The notes beneath the pieces are model-generated. The model did not search any database, was not told the origin of the DNA, and saw only the letters and a list, made by a program, of their open reading frames with translations. Of a stretch of DNA of 64,000 bases, positions 8,381-16,503 are shown in pieces. A program made the position numbers and the translations under genes. Each line of letters opens with the position of its first letter. Position 1 is the first letter of the stretch. The stretch is from Bacillota bacterium (GTDB lineage: Bacteria; Bacillota; Clostridia; Acetivibrionales; DSM-1351): contig JAEYTP010000042.1 in assembly GCA_023433945.1 (NCBI GenBank), positions 1-64,000 of the forward strand, read 5' to 3'.

Positions 8381-8422
8381 GTGGCTAGTATAAAAGGATG
8401 TCACACTACAAAGGATGAATAA
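8381..8422 (+). other. Possible 13-codon leader cistron overlapping the mscS start
   Basis: AGGAGG at 8371-8376 precedes a GTG at 8381 that opens a 13-codon frame ending in TAA at 8420-8422, overlapping the mscS ATG (8415). The mscS ATG has no usable ribosome site of its own, so ribosomes finishing this mini-frame may restart there. This is inference from spacing alone. Confidence 0.3.
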
Positions 8423-9248
8423 GATCACAGAACTTATGCAAGAAACATTGGGAGATTTCTATGGTCCAGCAGTTATCATTTTTAAAATAATATTGATAAT
8501 TGCAATTGCAAGCTTTATTGTCAAGATAGGAACAGCAGTTATTAAAAAGGTTTTTAATAAGCAGAAGGGGCTTAAGATTAAGCTCAGTGATAAAAGAGTG
8601 GACACTATGTGCACTATTTCAATAAGTGTCTTCAAGTATACAGTTTATATAGCTGCTATATTATTTGTTTTGGTAGATATTTTTAATATGACATCTGTTT
8701 TGGCCGCTGCCGGAGTTGGTGGTGTAGCAATAGGTTTTGGTGCTCAGAGCTTTATTAAAGATACTATTTCAGGGTTCTTCATTATTTTGGAGGATCAATA
8801 CTCCGTCGGAGATGTGATTACAATAGATAGTATGACTGGAACAGTTGAGGATATGGAGCTTCGTGTTACCAGATTGAAGAATGCAAACGGAGACCTTTGT
8901 ATTATTCCAAATGGTGAGATTAAGAGAGTAGTCAATCATACCAGAGATAACAAGCAGGTTTTAGTGGATATTCCAATAGCCTACACTGCTAATATTGAAA
9001 AGGTTAGTGAGATAGCTCAGTCGGTGTGTGACAAGGTTAAGGAAGAATTTGATGTACTGACTGACAAGCCTGAGTTCTTGGGTATAACTAGCTTTGCAGA
9101 AAGAAGTATGAATCTGAGAATTGTCGCAAAAACAAAGCCAAATGAGCAATGGGCAGTTGAAAGAAGGATTAGAATGCTTATTAAACAGGGTTTTGATGAT
9201 GCTGGAATACAGTTTTATGATAGAAATAATATAATTGGCAATACGTGA
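8415..9248 (+). CDS. mscS: Small-conductance mechanosensitive channel (MscS family)
   Basis: A 277-residue inner-membrane channel that opens under membrane tension to release solutes after osmotic downshock. Three hydrophobic helices occupy about residues 18-115. The pore helix has the Gly/Ala-rich packing pattern AAAGVGGVAIGFGAQ near 96-110, followed by the beta domain with GDVITIDSMTGTVEDM and the IPNG motif. The length is that of the minimal MscS type. The preferred ATG lacks a good ribosome site and may depend on coupling to a short upstream frame. The DUF951 gene follows nine bases later, the same neighbourhood seen in other Firmicutes. Confidence 0.9.
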   Translation: MNKITELMQETLGDFYGPAVIIFKIILIIAIASFIVKIGTAVIKKVFNKQKGLKIKLSDKRVDTMCTISISVFKYTVYIAAILFVLVDIFNMTSVLAAAGVGGVAIGFGAQSFIKDTISGFFIILEDQYSVGDVITIDSMTGTVEDMELRVTRLKNANGDLCIIPNGEIKRVVNHTRDNKQVLVDIPIAYTANIEKVSEIAQSVCDKVKEEFDVLTDKPEFLGITSFAERSMNLRIVAKTKPNEQWAVERRIRMLIKQGFDDAGIQFYDRNNIIGNT

Positions 9249-9257
9249 GGTGATATA

Positions 9258-9473
9258 ATGCCTGAAAGATTCGCGGTTGGTGACCTTGTAGAGATGAAGA
9301 AACAGCACCCATGTGGAAGCAAGCAATGGGAGGTGCTGAGAATAGGAGCAGATTTTCGTATCAAGTGCACCGGATGCGCCCATCAGGTAATGCTTGCACG
9401 AACAAAGTTTGAGAAAAATGTTAAGAAGATTCTTAAGTCAAACTTGATTACTGAAGATACCCAGCAGCAATAA
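9258..9473 (+). CDS. DUF951 family protein (YyzM-like)
   Basis: A 71-residue conserved Firmicute protein. It contains FxVGDLVEMKKxHPCGSxxWEVLRIGADFRIKC split around residues 4-37 and a second CxGC (TGCAHQVMLAR). The conserved cysteines suggest a small metal-stabilised beta fold, possibly nucleic-acid-binding, but no function is established to my knowledge. The ribosome site GAGGTG lies just before the ATG, and the gene is nine bases after mscS, so they are co-transcribed. Confidence 0.85.
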   Translation: MPERFAVGDLVEMKKQHPCGSKQWEVLRIGADFRIKCTGCAHQVMLARTKFEKNVKKILKSNLITEDTQQQ

Positions 9474-9560
9474 AAATGTTTTTAAGTAAGGTAATACTGC
9501 ATAGGAAATACATTATTGGAAACACTTGTTAGTATAGAATTTACTATGCAGGAGGTTTAT

Positions 9561-9848
9561 ATGTCAGAGAGTGCCAAACCATCAGAAACATTTGAAAATC
9601 TTATCAAGGATTACCTACATCAGGGTAAGGAAAAGCTTGAAAAGGATCTTGCCGGTACAAGGGAGGCTATTAAACTTATAGCCAAAGAAAAAACAAGGCA
9701 ATTCATGCGCACTATGGACAAGGGCCTCAGCTCAGAGGAGAGAGAATTTCTTAACTCAATAATTATAACAAGCATGTATCAGTCATTTTGCTACGGCTAT
9801 GGGATAGGAAAAATAGAGGGAGAGACAAAGCAAAAGGTTTGCTTGTAA
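9561..9848 (+). CDS. Small helical protein, function unknown
   Basis: A 95-residue charged protein that I do not recognise. It looks all-helical, with a Lys/Glu-rich middle (about 15-55) and a short less polar C-terminal stretch with Tyr/Gly/Phe. There is no signal peptide or cysteine motif. I start at ATG 9561 because GGAGG at 9551-9555 precedes it; a longer frame from 9516 has no ribosome site. A terminator hairpin follows 23 bases after the stop. Confidence 0.6.
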   Translation: MSESAKPSETFENLIKDYLHQGKEKLEKDLAGTREAIKLIAKEKTRQFMRTMDKGLSSEEREFLNSIIITSMYQSFCYGYGIGKIEGETKQKVCL

Positions 9849-9871
9849 AAGCTCTCGCTGTTGTTAGGAAG

Positions 9872-9905
9872 AAAAGCGATTAGGGTTTTCCTTAGTCGCT
9901 TTTAT
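9872..9905 (+). terminator. Terminator after the small helical protein gene
   Basis: The stem AAAAGCGATTAGG pairs with CCTTAGTCGCTTTT (one G-U pair), and the right arm ends in TTTT. Confidence 0.7.
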
Positions 9906-9980
9906 GTTGTCGTTAAGCATTTAGGATAAAATCCTCCCAAAATCCAACATCCCATCTTACATTGTATAAAAACATGCAAT

Positions 9981-10013
9981 AAAAAAGCCTGTAATCGATT
10001 GATTAACAGGCTT
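9981..10013 (-). terminator. Terminator of tRNA-Ser(CGA)
   Basis: Read on the minus strand, an 8-bp stem AAGCCTGT/ACAGGCTT directly follows the tRNA CCA end and is succeeded by a run of T. Confidence 0.75.
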
Positions 10014-10103
10014 GGCGGAGAGAAAGGGATTTGAACCCTTGATACCCTTTCGGGTATATCTGATTTCGAGTCAGAGACCTTCGGCCAGCTCGGACATCTC
10101 TCC
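10013..10103 (-). tRNA. tRNA-Ser (anticodon CGA)
   Basis: A class II tRNA on the minus strand. The acceptor stem is GGAGAGA/TCTCTCC with discriminator G and an encoded CCA. The anticodon arm reads CTGACTCGAAATCAG, giving the anticodon CGA for UCG codons. A long variable arm (ATACCCGAAAGGGTAT) and the GGTTCAAATCC T-loop confirm serine type. Length is 91 nt including CCA. Confidence 0.95.
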
Positions 10104-10400
10104 GTATATATAATACAAGCTGACAGTAGATGCTAATAAATATACAATAGACTCATATACTATACAGCCAACATTGTTTCCGTCAGCATTTATATTTTAC
10201 CGTCAAATGACTAATCTTTCAAGTAAAAGAATACAAAAACTCTAAATACAAAAAAGTTTAATAAATTTAAATAATTTATTCATATTTAGTTACTTTTTTT
10301 TCACTTCAGATATCTGTTATAATATAATATCATGGGTTAAGATAAGACTTACATATTTTAGGCAGCATACACACAGTAAATATAGATAAGGACTAAATAT
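10104..10400. other. Intergenic region between tRNA-Ser and the HD-GYP gene
   Basis: AT-rich and without a supported gene. It must hold the tRNA promoter (minus) and the promoter of the HD gene (plus). A TATAAT at 10318-10323 is a candidate -10 box for the latter, but no good -35 box is correctly spaced. Confidence 0.4.
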
Positions 10401-11681
10401 ATGAAACAAGAAATACCAATTATTGATATTATTATATCCATTTCAGGCGCCATTGACCTGATAAATCCAAACATATCAAATCATCACAAAAGGGTGGCGT
10501 ACTTGGCTTACTGCATAGGAAAAGAAATGAATCTTCCTGAGGATGAGTTGAAGGATATCATTCTTGCGGGTCTTTTGCATGATTGCGGTGCAGCTAATTT
10601 TTTTGAGAGAAATTTTATCTATGAGTTTGAATTTGGAAATAAAACGTTAGAGAGACATTCCCATGGATACAAGGGATGGTTCATTCTAAGTGATGTTCCG
10701 GAACTTAGGAATGCTGCTGAGATTATCAAGTTCCATCACATTTTCTGGAACGAGGGAAATGCTACATATATGGATAAATATAGTGTTCCTAGAGGTAGTC
10801 ATATTTTACATATCGCAGACCGAGTAGATATACTGATAAAAAGAGATGAGGAAATACTTAATCAGCGAAACAATATATTTGCAACAATAGAAAACAAGAG
10901 TGGCGAGATGTTTATGCCACGAGCTGTTGAGGCACTCGAAGTAATTATGGCTAAGCCTTATATCTGGTTTGATTTAGTTAACACATACCTTGAGGCACTC
11001 ATAAGACAAATAATGGCACCGTATAAAGTCAATATTGACCCATATTCATTAACCAACTATGCAAGAATGGCTCATAGGATAATTGACTTTAGGAGCCAGT
11101 TTACAGCTACCCATTCAATGGGGGTAGCATCAACCACTAAAACAATTGCTACACTTATGAATTTCTGTCATGGTGACACACAACTAATGTATTGTGCGGG
11201 ACTAATGCATGATATAGGCAAGTTGTGTATTCCTGAGAGTATATTGGAGAAACCATCAGCTTTGAGTATAAACGAATTTAACCTTATGAAATCACATACT
11301 TACCATACCTATAAAATAATAGATGCTATTCCAGGGATGGAAAGAGTTCGTGATTGGGCTGCCTTCCATCATGAGAAGCTTGATGGAACAGGATATCCTT
11401 TTGGTAAGAGCTCAAGTGAGTTGGATTTAGGCTCAAGAATACTGACAGTTAGTGACATATTTACGGCACTAACTGAGGATAGACCTTATAGAAAAGCAAT
11501 GGAGGTTGATGATGCTATTTCAACCATAAACAGAATAAATAATATTGACGATGATGTTAGACTTTGCTTAAATAAAAATCTATATGAAATAAATGAAATT
11601 CGCAAGAACTCCCAGATGTCAGAGATGACGCACTGCTCATGTATGTTAAAGCAAGGGAGCTATTTTGACGGCAGTGATTAA
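10401..11681 (+). CDS. Tandem HD-domain protein, HD-GYP type (c-di-GMP phosphodiesterase-like)
   Basis: A 426-residue soluble protein with two HD domains. The first (about 25-190) has H60-D61 in LLHDCG plus paired histidines at 112-113, so its metal site looks intact. The second (about 215-390) is a full HD-GYP domain: H270-D271-x2-K274 (LMHDIGK), HH at 323-324, DGTGYP at 328-333 and SDIFTAL with D352. HD-GYP enzymes hydrolyse cyclic di-GMP to GMP. There is no sensor or receiver domain, so the input signal may bind the N-terminal HD region. An AAGGAC ribosome site lies before the ATG. The gene stands alone between tRNA-Ser and an alcohol dehydrogenase. Confidence 0.85.
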   Translation: MKQEIPIIDIIISISGAIDLINPNISNHHKRVAYLAYCIGKEMNLPEDELKDIILAGLLHDCGAANFFERNFIYEFEFGNKTLERHSHGYKGWFILSDVPELRNAAEIIKFHHIFWNEGNATYMDKYSVPRGSHILHIADRVDILIKRDEEILNQRNNIFATIENKSGEMFMPRAVEALEVIMAKPYIWFDLVNTYLEALIRQIMAPYKVNIDPYSLTNYARMAHRIIDFRSQFTATHSMGVASTTKTIATLMNFCHGDTQLMYCAGLMHDIGKLCIPESILEKPSALSINEFNLMKSHTYHTYKIIDAIPGMERVRDWAAFHHEKLDGTGYPFGKSSSELDLGSRILTVSDIFTALTEDRPYRKAMEVDDAISTINRINNIDDDVRLCLNKNLYEINEIRKNSQMSEMTHCSCMLKQGSYFDGSD

Positions 11682-11768
11682 ATAAATCCTTTTGAAAAAG
11701 AGGTTAGTTGCAATCAGGTTAAATTGGATTAATAGGCTTATTTATAAGTACAAAAAGGAGGGGCAACA

Positions 11769-12896
11769 ATGAATTTCAGATTTCACATGCCAACTAAAGT
11801 TGTTGTTGGAGATGGATGTATTAAAGATAATACAACGCTACTTTTTGGGTTTGGAAAGAAAGCCATGTTGGTTACTGGAAGAACTTCTGCAAAGAAAAAC
11901 GGTGCACAGCAGGATATGGTTGAAGCACTTGATACGGTTGGAGTAGAGTACTACGTTTTTGATGAGGTAGAGCAGAACCCCAGTATTGCTACGGTGCGAA
12001 GGGCGGCAAAAATCGTAAATGAGTTGGGGATTGAATTTATTGTTGGGATAGGTGGGGGTTCTCCGCTTGATGCCGCGAAGGCAATAGCTTTGTTAGCAAC
12101 AAATGAGCTAAGCGATACTGAGCTGTTTTCTGGAAAGTATGCGAACAAGCCGTTACCAGTAATAGCTGTTCCTACTACAGCGGGGACAGGTAGTGAGGTT
12201 ACACAGTATGCAGTACTTACGGATGATAATATAAAGAGTAAATCATCTATTTCCTGTGAACACAGCTTTCCTGTGATAGCATTCCTAGATGCTAAGTATA
12301 TGGAAGGACTTTCTTTCAGAGATACTGTAAATACTGCCATTGATGCGCTTTCCCATTGTATGGAGGGGTATCTGTGTAAGAGAGCATCTGTTATGAGTGA
12401 TGCACTAGCTTTAGAGGGAATGAGCCTAATTGGCTCATGGCTTTTGAATGGAGCGCAACAGGTTTCAGGAGATGGCTCTAATATTCCTTTATCTGACAGG
12501 CAGGTGCTTCTATATGCGTCCATGCTAGGGGGAATGGTAATTGCTAATACGGGAACAACGGCACTTCATTCAATGGGCTATCAGCTAACCTATAACAAAG
12601 GTATTGAGCATGGAAGGGCAAATGGACTGCTTATGTACCAGTATTTGAAGCTTATAGCTGCTAATAATCATGAAAAGGTAAATAATGTCTTAAGAGCCAT
12701 TGGATTGGACAGCTTGGAACAGCTTAAGGAGTTGTTGAAAAAGGTTATATCATTTGATGAAGATATGACAGCAGAAGAATTTGAAAGCTATTCAAGTATC
12801 GCAGTGAAAGCAAAGAATATGACAAATACACTTACAGCGTTTAATATAGCAGATATCATTAATATTTTCCGGAACAGTAAGTGGAGTAGTCTATAG
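11769..12896 (+). CDS. Iron-containing alcohol dehydrogenase
   Basis: A 375-residue group III (Fe-dependent) alcohol dehydrogenase, which reduces aldehydes to alcohols or the reverse with NAD(P). The nucleotide site GIGGGSPLDAAKA lies near 92-104 and PTTAGTGSEVT near 136-146. The iron ligands are seen as LDAKYM (Asp), DALSHCMEGY (His), ALHSMGYQLT (His) and IEHGRANG (His). AAGGAGG precedes the ATG. The exact substrate is not predictable from sequence. It ends its transcript before a hairpin-rich 358-base spacer. Confidence 0.92.
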   Translation: MNFRFHMPTKVVVGDGCIKDNTTLLFGFGKKAMLVTGRTSAKKNGAQQDMVEALDTVGVEYYVFDEVEQNPSIATVRRAAKIVNELGIEFIVGIGGGSPLDAAKAIALLATNELSDTELFSGKYANKPLPVIAVPTTAGTGSEVTQYAVLTDDNIKSKSSISCEHSFPVIAFLDAKYMEGLSFRDTVNTAIDALSHCMEGYLCKRASVMSDALALEGMSLIGSWLLNGAQQVSGDGSNIPLSDRQVLLYASMLGGMVIANTGTTALHSMGYQLTYNKGIEHGRANGLLMYQYLKLIAANNHEKVNNVLRAIGLDSLEQLKELLKKVISFDEDMTAEEFESYSSIAVKAKNMTNTLTAFNIADIINIFRNSKWSSL

Positions 12897-13254
12897 AAAT
12901 AATTGCAGATAATAAAATAATTTACAGGTGTAATAATGTTGTAAAGGAATATTTGTAGTGGCAATAATTATATAAGTGGATGCAATATTTTGTAAAGTTA
13001 TATTTCTAGAATAAAAATAAGGGGCCGTCGCATTAGCTAATGAAAAATAGCTGTGCGAGGCTCCTTTATTTGGCTCAGAATTAAATCTTTTTGGGAAGAT
13101 TCTGAGGGTGATATTTGTTAAGGGGATTCTTGCAATTAATATTATATACTGAACTTGCGCATAAATCACTGGAAATTACTATAAATATAGTAAAAAACTA
13201 ATAATGGACTTGATCTTGTTTCCCTGCTAATTAATATAGGCAAAGCTTATCAAA
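12897..13254. other. Hairpin-rich intergenic region between two convergent genes
   Basis: No gene is supported here. Two inverted repeats are seen: 13019-13066 (described separately) and 13074-13106, where CTCAGAAT pairs with ATTCTGAG. The rest is AT-rich without recognisable motifs. Confidence 0.5.
13019..13066. repeat. Hairpin element, copy 1 of 2 in the window
   Basis: An imperfect inverted repeat whose left arm AAGGGGCCGTCGCATTAGC (13019-13037) recurs with one change at 58112. The right arm is GCTGTGCGAGGCTCCTT. It lies between convergent genes, so terminator function is likely, but the shared left arm suggests a dispersed repeat family. Confidence 0.55.
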
Positions 13255-14061
13255 CTATATATTAGATCTATTTGAGAACTTTGAAGGCGGAACCCCATAC
13301 TTTTTTTTAAACATTTTTGAGAAGTTGTATATGTCATCATATCCAATACTTCTTGCCGCCTCAGTTACAGAGTAGCCATGCTTGGCTAACAGCATTGATG
13401 CCTTTTCCAGCCTATAGTTTACTAAAAAATTCTGGGGTGTATCCCCAACATACTTATAAAATACTCTACACAAGTATCGCCTATCGATACCAAGCATTTT
13501 GGCAATACTCCCTACAGAAATATGGTCTGTATAATTTGCCATGATATAGTCTTTTGCTCTAGTGGAGTAAAGACTCCCTGAACTCCCTTTATATGTTGGG
13601 TTATACTCCTCCTGCAATTGTGAAAATAATTCATAGATTTTACTGCACAGAAAAATTTCCGCTGAATGCTGTAGATTGACTACCTCCTTCATACTTTGGA
13701 AGGTGCTGCGAAGAGAGGGGATACATAATGTGGGGTTATCGTTTGCAAAACCACTATTTTCTATTAGTGAGGGCACAAGATTCCCATTGAAACCTATCCA
13801 AATATATTCCCATGGGTCATTATCGTCAGCTTTATAAAACGTTAATTCATATGGCCTGATTAGAAACATACAGCCTTTAGCTAGAGTGTAACTCTGACCA
13901 CTTCTCTGGAAAATGCCACTTCCCGAAACTACATAGTGTATAAGATAATATTCGCGGGAGGCTGGGCCATAGGAATGTCCCTTTTCACAATCTTCCCAGC
14001 CGAGTAGTAAAGGGTTAATATCAGAGAAATTTTTATTCAGGAGAGATACAATATGCATCAT
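13255..14061 (-). CDS. AraC-family transcriptional regulator
   Basis: A 268-residue regulator with an N-terminal cupin-like sugar-sensing domain (about 15-130) and a C-terminal AraC double helix-turn-helix (about 165-268; SVGSIAKMLGIDRRYLCRVF and the EAARSIGYDDIYNFSKMFKK region). It is divergent from a GH4 alpha-galactosidase gene and so probably activates it in response to an alpha-galactoside such as melibiose or raffinose. GGAGG lies seven bases before the ATG on the minus strand. That ribosome site and start codon lie within the first unit of a three-fold tandem repeat. Confidence 0.88.
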   Translation of the reverse strand: MMHIVSLLNKNFSDINPLLLGWEDCEKGHSYGPASREYYLIHYVVSGSGIFQRSGQSYTLAKGCMFLIRPYELTFYKADDNDPWEYIWIGFNGNLVPSLIENSGFANDNPTLCIPSLRSTFQSMKEVVNLQHSAEIFLCSKIYELFSQLQEEYNPTYKGSSGSLYSTRAKDYIMANYTDHISVGSIAKMLGIDRRYLCRVFYKYVGDTPQNFLVNYRLEKASMLLAKHGYSVTEAARSIGYDDIYNFSKMFKKKYGVPPSKFSNRSNI

Positions 14062-14177
14062 AATATTGCCTCCGATACATCAAAATATTGCTTTTATGCA
14101 TCATTATTATTGCCTCAGATACATCATAATATGGTCTTTATGCATTATATCATTGCATCCAATACAAATATACATGG
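14053..14177. repeat. Three degenerate 43-44 bp tandem repeats over the araC start
   Basis: Units begin ATGCAT at 14053, 14096 and 14140 and share a core of the type ATTGCCTC-x-GATACATCA. Unit 1 contains the araC ribosome site and start codon. Unit 2 carries a degraded copy of both, so the minus strand has a second ATG at 14104 in another frame. Unit 3 is the most diverged. A binding role for the regulator is possible. Confidence 0.75.
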
Positions 14178-14288
14178 TTACATTATAACAAATTATAGTT
14201 ACATTATTCAATTTATTTATTATTCTAAAATGCTATTATAAGTCTATATAAGCTAATAACTTTACGTATATAAGTTGGAGGGAATTGT

Positions 14289-15614
14289 ATGGTCAAAATT
14301 ACATTTATGGGGGCAGGTAGTACTGTATTTGCCAAGAATGTTTTAGGAGATAGCATGTGCACCGATGCACTCAGGGATAGTGAGATATGTTTGTATGACA
14401 TTGATGGTGAAAGACTAAAAGAATCACAGATAATGTTAGAAGCAATAAACAAAAACATTAATAATGGAAGAGCTAAAATTAAGACATACATGGGAATAGA
14501 AAATAGAAAGGAAGCACTCAGGCGTTCTGACTTTGTTGTAAATGCCATACAGGTAGGAGGCTATGATCCTTGTACAATAACTGACTTTGAGATACCAAAG
14601 AAGTACGGATTAAGGCAAACTATTGCAGATACCTTGGGTATTGGAGGTATAATGCGTACCTTAAGGACTATTCCTGTACTTGAGCAATTTGCACAGGATA
14701 TAGAAGAAGTATGTCCTGATGCATGGTTCCTTAATTATACTAATCCAATGGCTATGCTTTCAGGATATATGCAGAGGTTCACAGGGGTTAAGACAGTTGG
14801 TCTTTGCCACAGTGTTCAGGTATGCTCAGAGGGACTTTTAAATTTACTGGGCATGGAGGATAAACTCGAGGGACGCAGGGAGCTAATAGCAGGAATTAAT
14901 CATATGGGCTGGCTGCTTGAGATAAAGGACAAGGATGGAAATGACCTCTATCCTGAGATTAGAAGACGGGCAAAGGAAAAGAATAGAACTGAGAAGCATT
15001 GGGATATGACGAGGTATGAATATATCGATAAGTTTGGATATTATTGTACTGAATCAAGCGAGCACAACGCTGAATATAATCCGTTCTTTATTAAATCAAA
15101 ATATCCTGAGTTGATAGAGAGGTTTAATATACCGTTAGATGAATATCCAAGAAGGTGCATACATCAGATTGCAGAATGGAAAAAACAAAGAGATGAATTA
15201 ATGAATAATCCAATGCTATCTCATAATAGGAGCAGTGAGTATGCTTCTTACATAATGGAGGCCATTGTAACAAATAGACCGTACAAGATAGGCGGCAATG
15301 TAATCAACAAGGGAGGGCTTATAGAGAACCTGCCACAGGATGCTTGCGTAGAGGTGCCATGTATGGTTGACGGAATGGGTATAAATCCTTGCCGCGTTGG
15401 GCGTTTGCCAGTTCAGCTTGCAGCAATGAATATGACAAATATAAATGTACAACTCTTGACTATTGAAGCGGCAGTAACCAGAAAACGTGAGCACATATAT
15501 CATGCTGCTATGCTAGATCCTCACACAGCAGCAGAGCTTTCCATTGATGATATTGTAAGTATGGTTGACGAATTAATAGCTGCTCATGGAGATTGGATGC
15601 CGAAGTTTAGATAG
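14289..15614 (+). CDS. melA: Alpha-galactosidase, glycoside hydrolase family 4
   Basis: A 441-residue GH4 enzyme, which cleaves alpha-galactosides by an NAD- and Mn-dependent redox mechanism in the cytoplasm. The dinucleotide fold starts GAGSTVF (8-14). The metal/substrate motifs are NYTNPM at 149-154 and CHSV at 173-176. As I recall, CHSV is typical of MelA alpha-galactosidases, while CHEV marks alpha-galacturonidases, so alpha-galactosidase is preferred. Length agrees with MelA. There is no signal peptide, so the sugar must be imported. Control by the divergent AraC regulator is likely. Confidence 0.88.
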   Translation: MVKITFMGAGSTVFAKNVLGDSMCTDALRDSEICLYDIDGERLKESQIMLEAINKNINNGRAKIKTYMGIENRKEALRRSDFVVNAIQVGGYDPCTITDFEIPKKYGLRQTIADTLGIGGIMRTLRTIPVLEQFAQDIEEVCPDAWFLNYTNPMAMLSGYMQRFTGVKTVGLCHSVQVCSEGLLNLLGMEDKLEGRRELIAGINHMGWLLEIKDKDGNDLYPEIRRRAKEKNRTEKHWDMTRYEYIDKFGYYCTESSEHNAEYNPFFIKSKYPELIERFNIPLDEYPRRCIHQIAEWKKQRDELMNNPMLSHNRSSEYASYIMEAIVTNRPYKIGGNVINKGGLIENLPQDACVEVPCMVDGMGINPCRVGRLPVQLAAMNMTNINVQLLTIEAAVTRKREHIYHAAMLDPHTAAELSIDDIVSMVDELIAAHGDWMPKFR

Positions 15615-15653
15615 TACAGAAAGTAAGCTTAAAAAAATAAATTAGATTCTAGC

Positions 15654-15685
15654 AGCAAGGAGATAAGCTCCTTGCTTTTATTTTG
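15654..15685 (+). terminator. Terminator after the GH4 gene
   Basis: The stem AGCAAGGAG/CTCCTTGCT with a 5-base loop is followed by TTTATTTTG. Confidence 0.88.
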
Positions 15686-15800
15686 AATTCTTTAGAAGAA
15701 TTTAGATTTTACTATCAATACTGGAATAATTTTAATAAATTTGAGATAATTAAGGATATCTTGACCCATTATGCAATTTATATTTATAGGGGGTATTATT

Positions 15801-16502
15801 TTGGACGATATAAATATCCTTTTAGTTGAAGATGATTTGGAGATTAGCCGCTTAGCAGCTAAGTACCTGTTAAAGGAAGGTTTTAAAACGGATAGTGCAA
15901 CTAACGGAAGAGAGGCATTATCTTTTATTAAATCAAATGTATACCAGATGATTGTCTTGGATTTGATGATTCCGTACATTGATGGATACGAGGTGCTAAG
16001 GATAATAAGAGAAAATAATAATCATGTACCTGTTTTAATCATTTCTGCAAAAGCAGATAACACAGATAAAGTATTGGGTTTGGAGCTAGGTGCTGATGAT
16101 TATCTTACAAAGCCCTTTAGTATCGAGGAGCTTATCGCTAGAGTAAAGGCACAAATTCGAAGATACATGCATTTTAATACCAACGAGGGTCAAAAGGATA
16201 TAGTATTAAGGTATAAAGATATAGTAATGAATGTAAACACCTATGAATTAAGTATAGATTCAAAATCCATTATTCTAACCTCGAAAGAATTTGATATCCT
16301 TAAATTGCTTATGACAAATCCAAAGAAGATATTTACAAAGGCGAATATATTTAATGCTGTATGGGGAGAAGAATATATCGGAGATGAAAATACAGTAATG
16401 GTTCATATACGACGTCTGCGTGAAAAAATAGAGCCCAACCCGTCGCAGCCCCAATATATTCAAACTATTTGGGGTATTGGCTATAAGCTCACAGAGGTGT
16501 AG
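15801..16502 (+). CDS. OmpR/PhoB-family response regulator
   Basis: A 233-residue regulator with a receiver domain (about 4-115; acidic pair D11-D12, phospho-acceptor D54, KP near 104) and a C-terminal winged helix (about 135-232) ending in the typical YIQTIWGIGYKL. I start at TTG 15801 because AGGGGG at 15788-15793 is seven bases before it; the upstream ATG at 15771 lacks a site. It is paired with the kinase one base downstream and followed by a BcrA-like ABC exporter, the arrangement used for peptide-antibiotic sensing and resistance. Confidence 0.92.
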   Translation: MDDINILLVEDDLEISRLAAKYLLKEGFKTDSATNGREALSFIKSNVYQMIVLDLMIPYIDGYEVLRIIRENNNHVPVLIISAKADNTDKVLGLELGADDYLTKPFSIEELIARVKAQIRRYMHFNTNEGQKDIVLRYKDIVMNVNTYELSIDSKSIILTSKEFDILKLLMTNPKKIFTKANIFNAVWGEEYIGDENTVMVHIRRLREKIEPNPSQPQYIQTIWGIGYKLTEV

Positions 16503-16503
16503 T

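Noticed and set aside
14053..14241. A 62-codon plus-strand open frame in the araC/melA gap
   Set aside because: It is produced by the tandem repeats, has no ribosome site, and its only order comes from the repeat unit.
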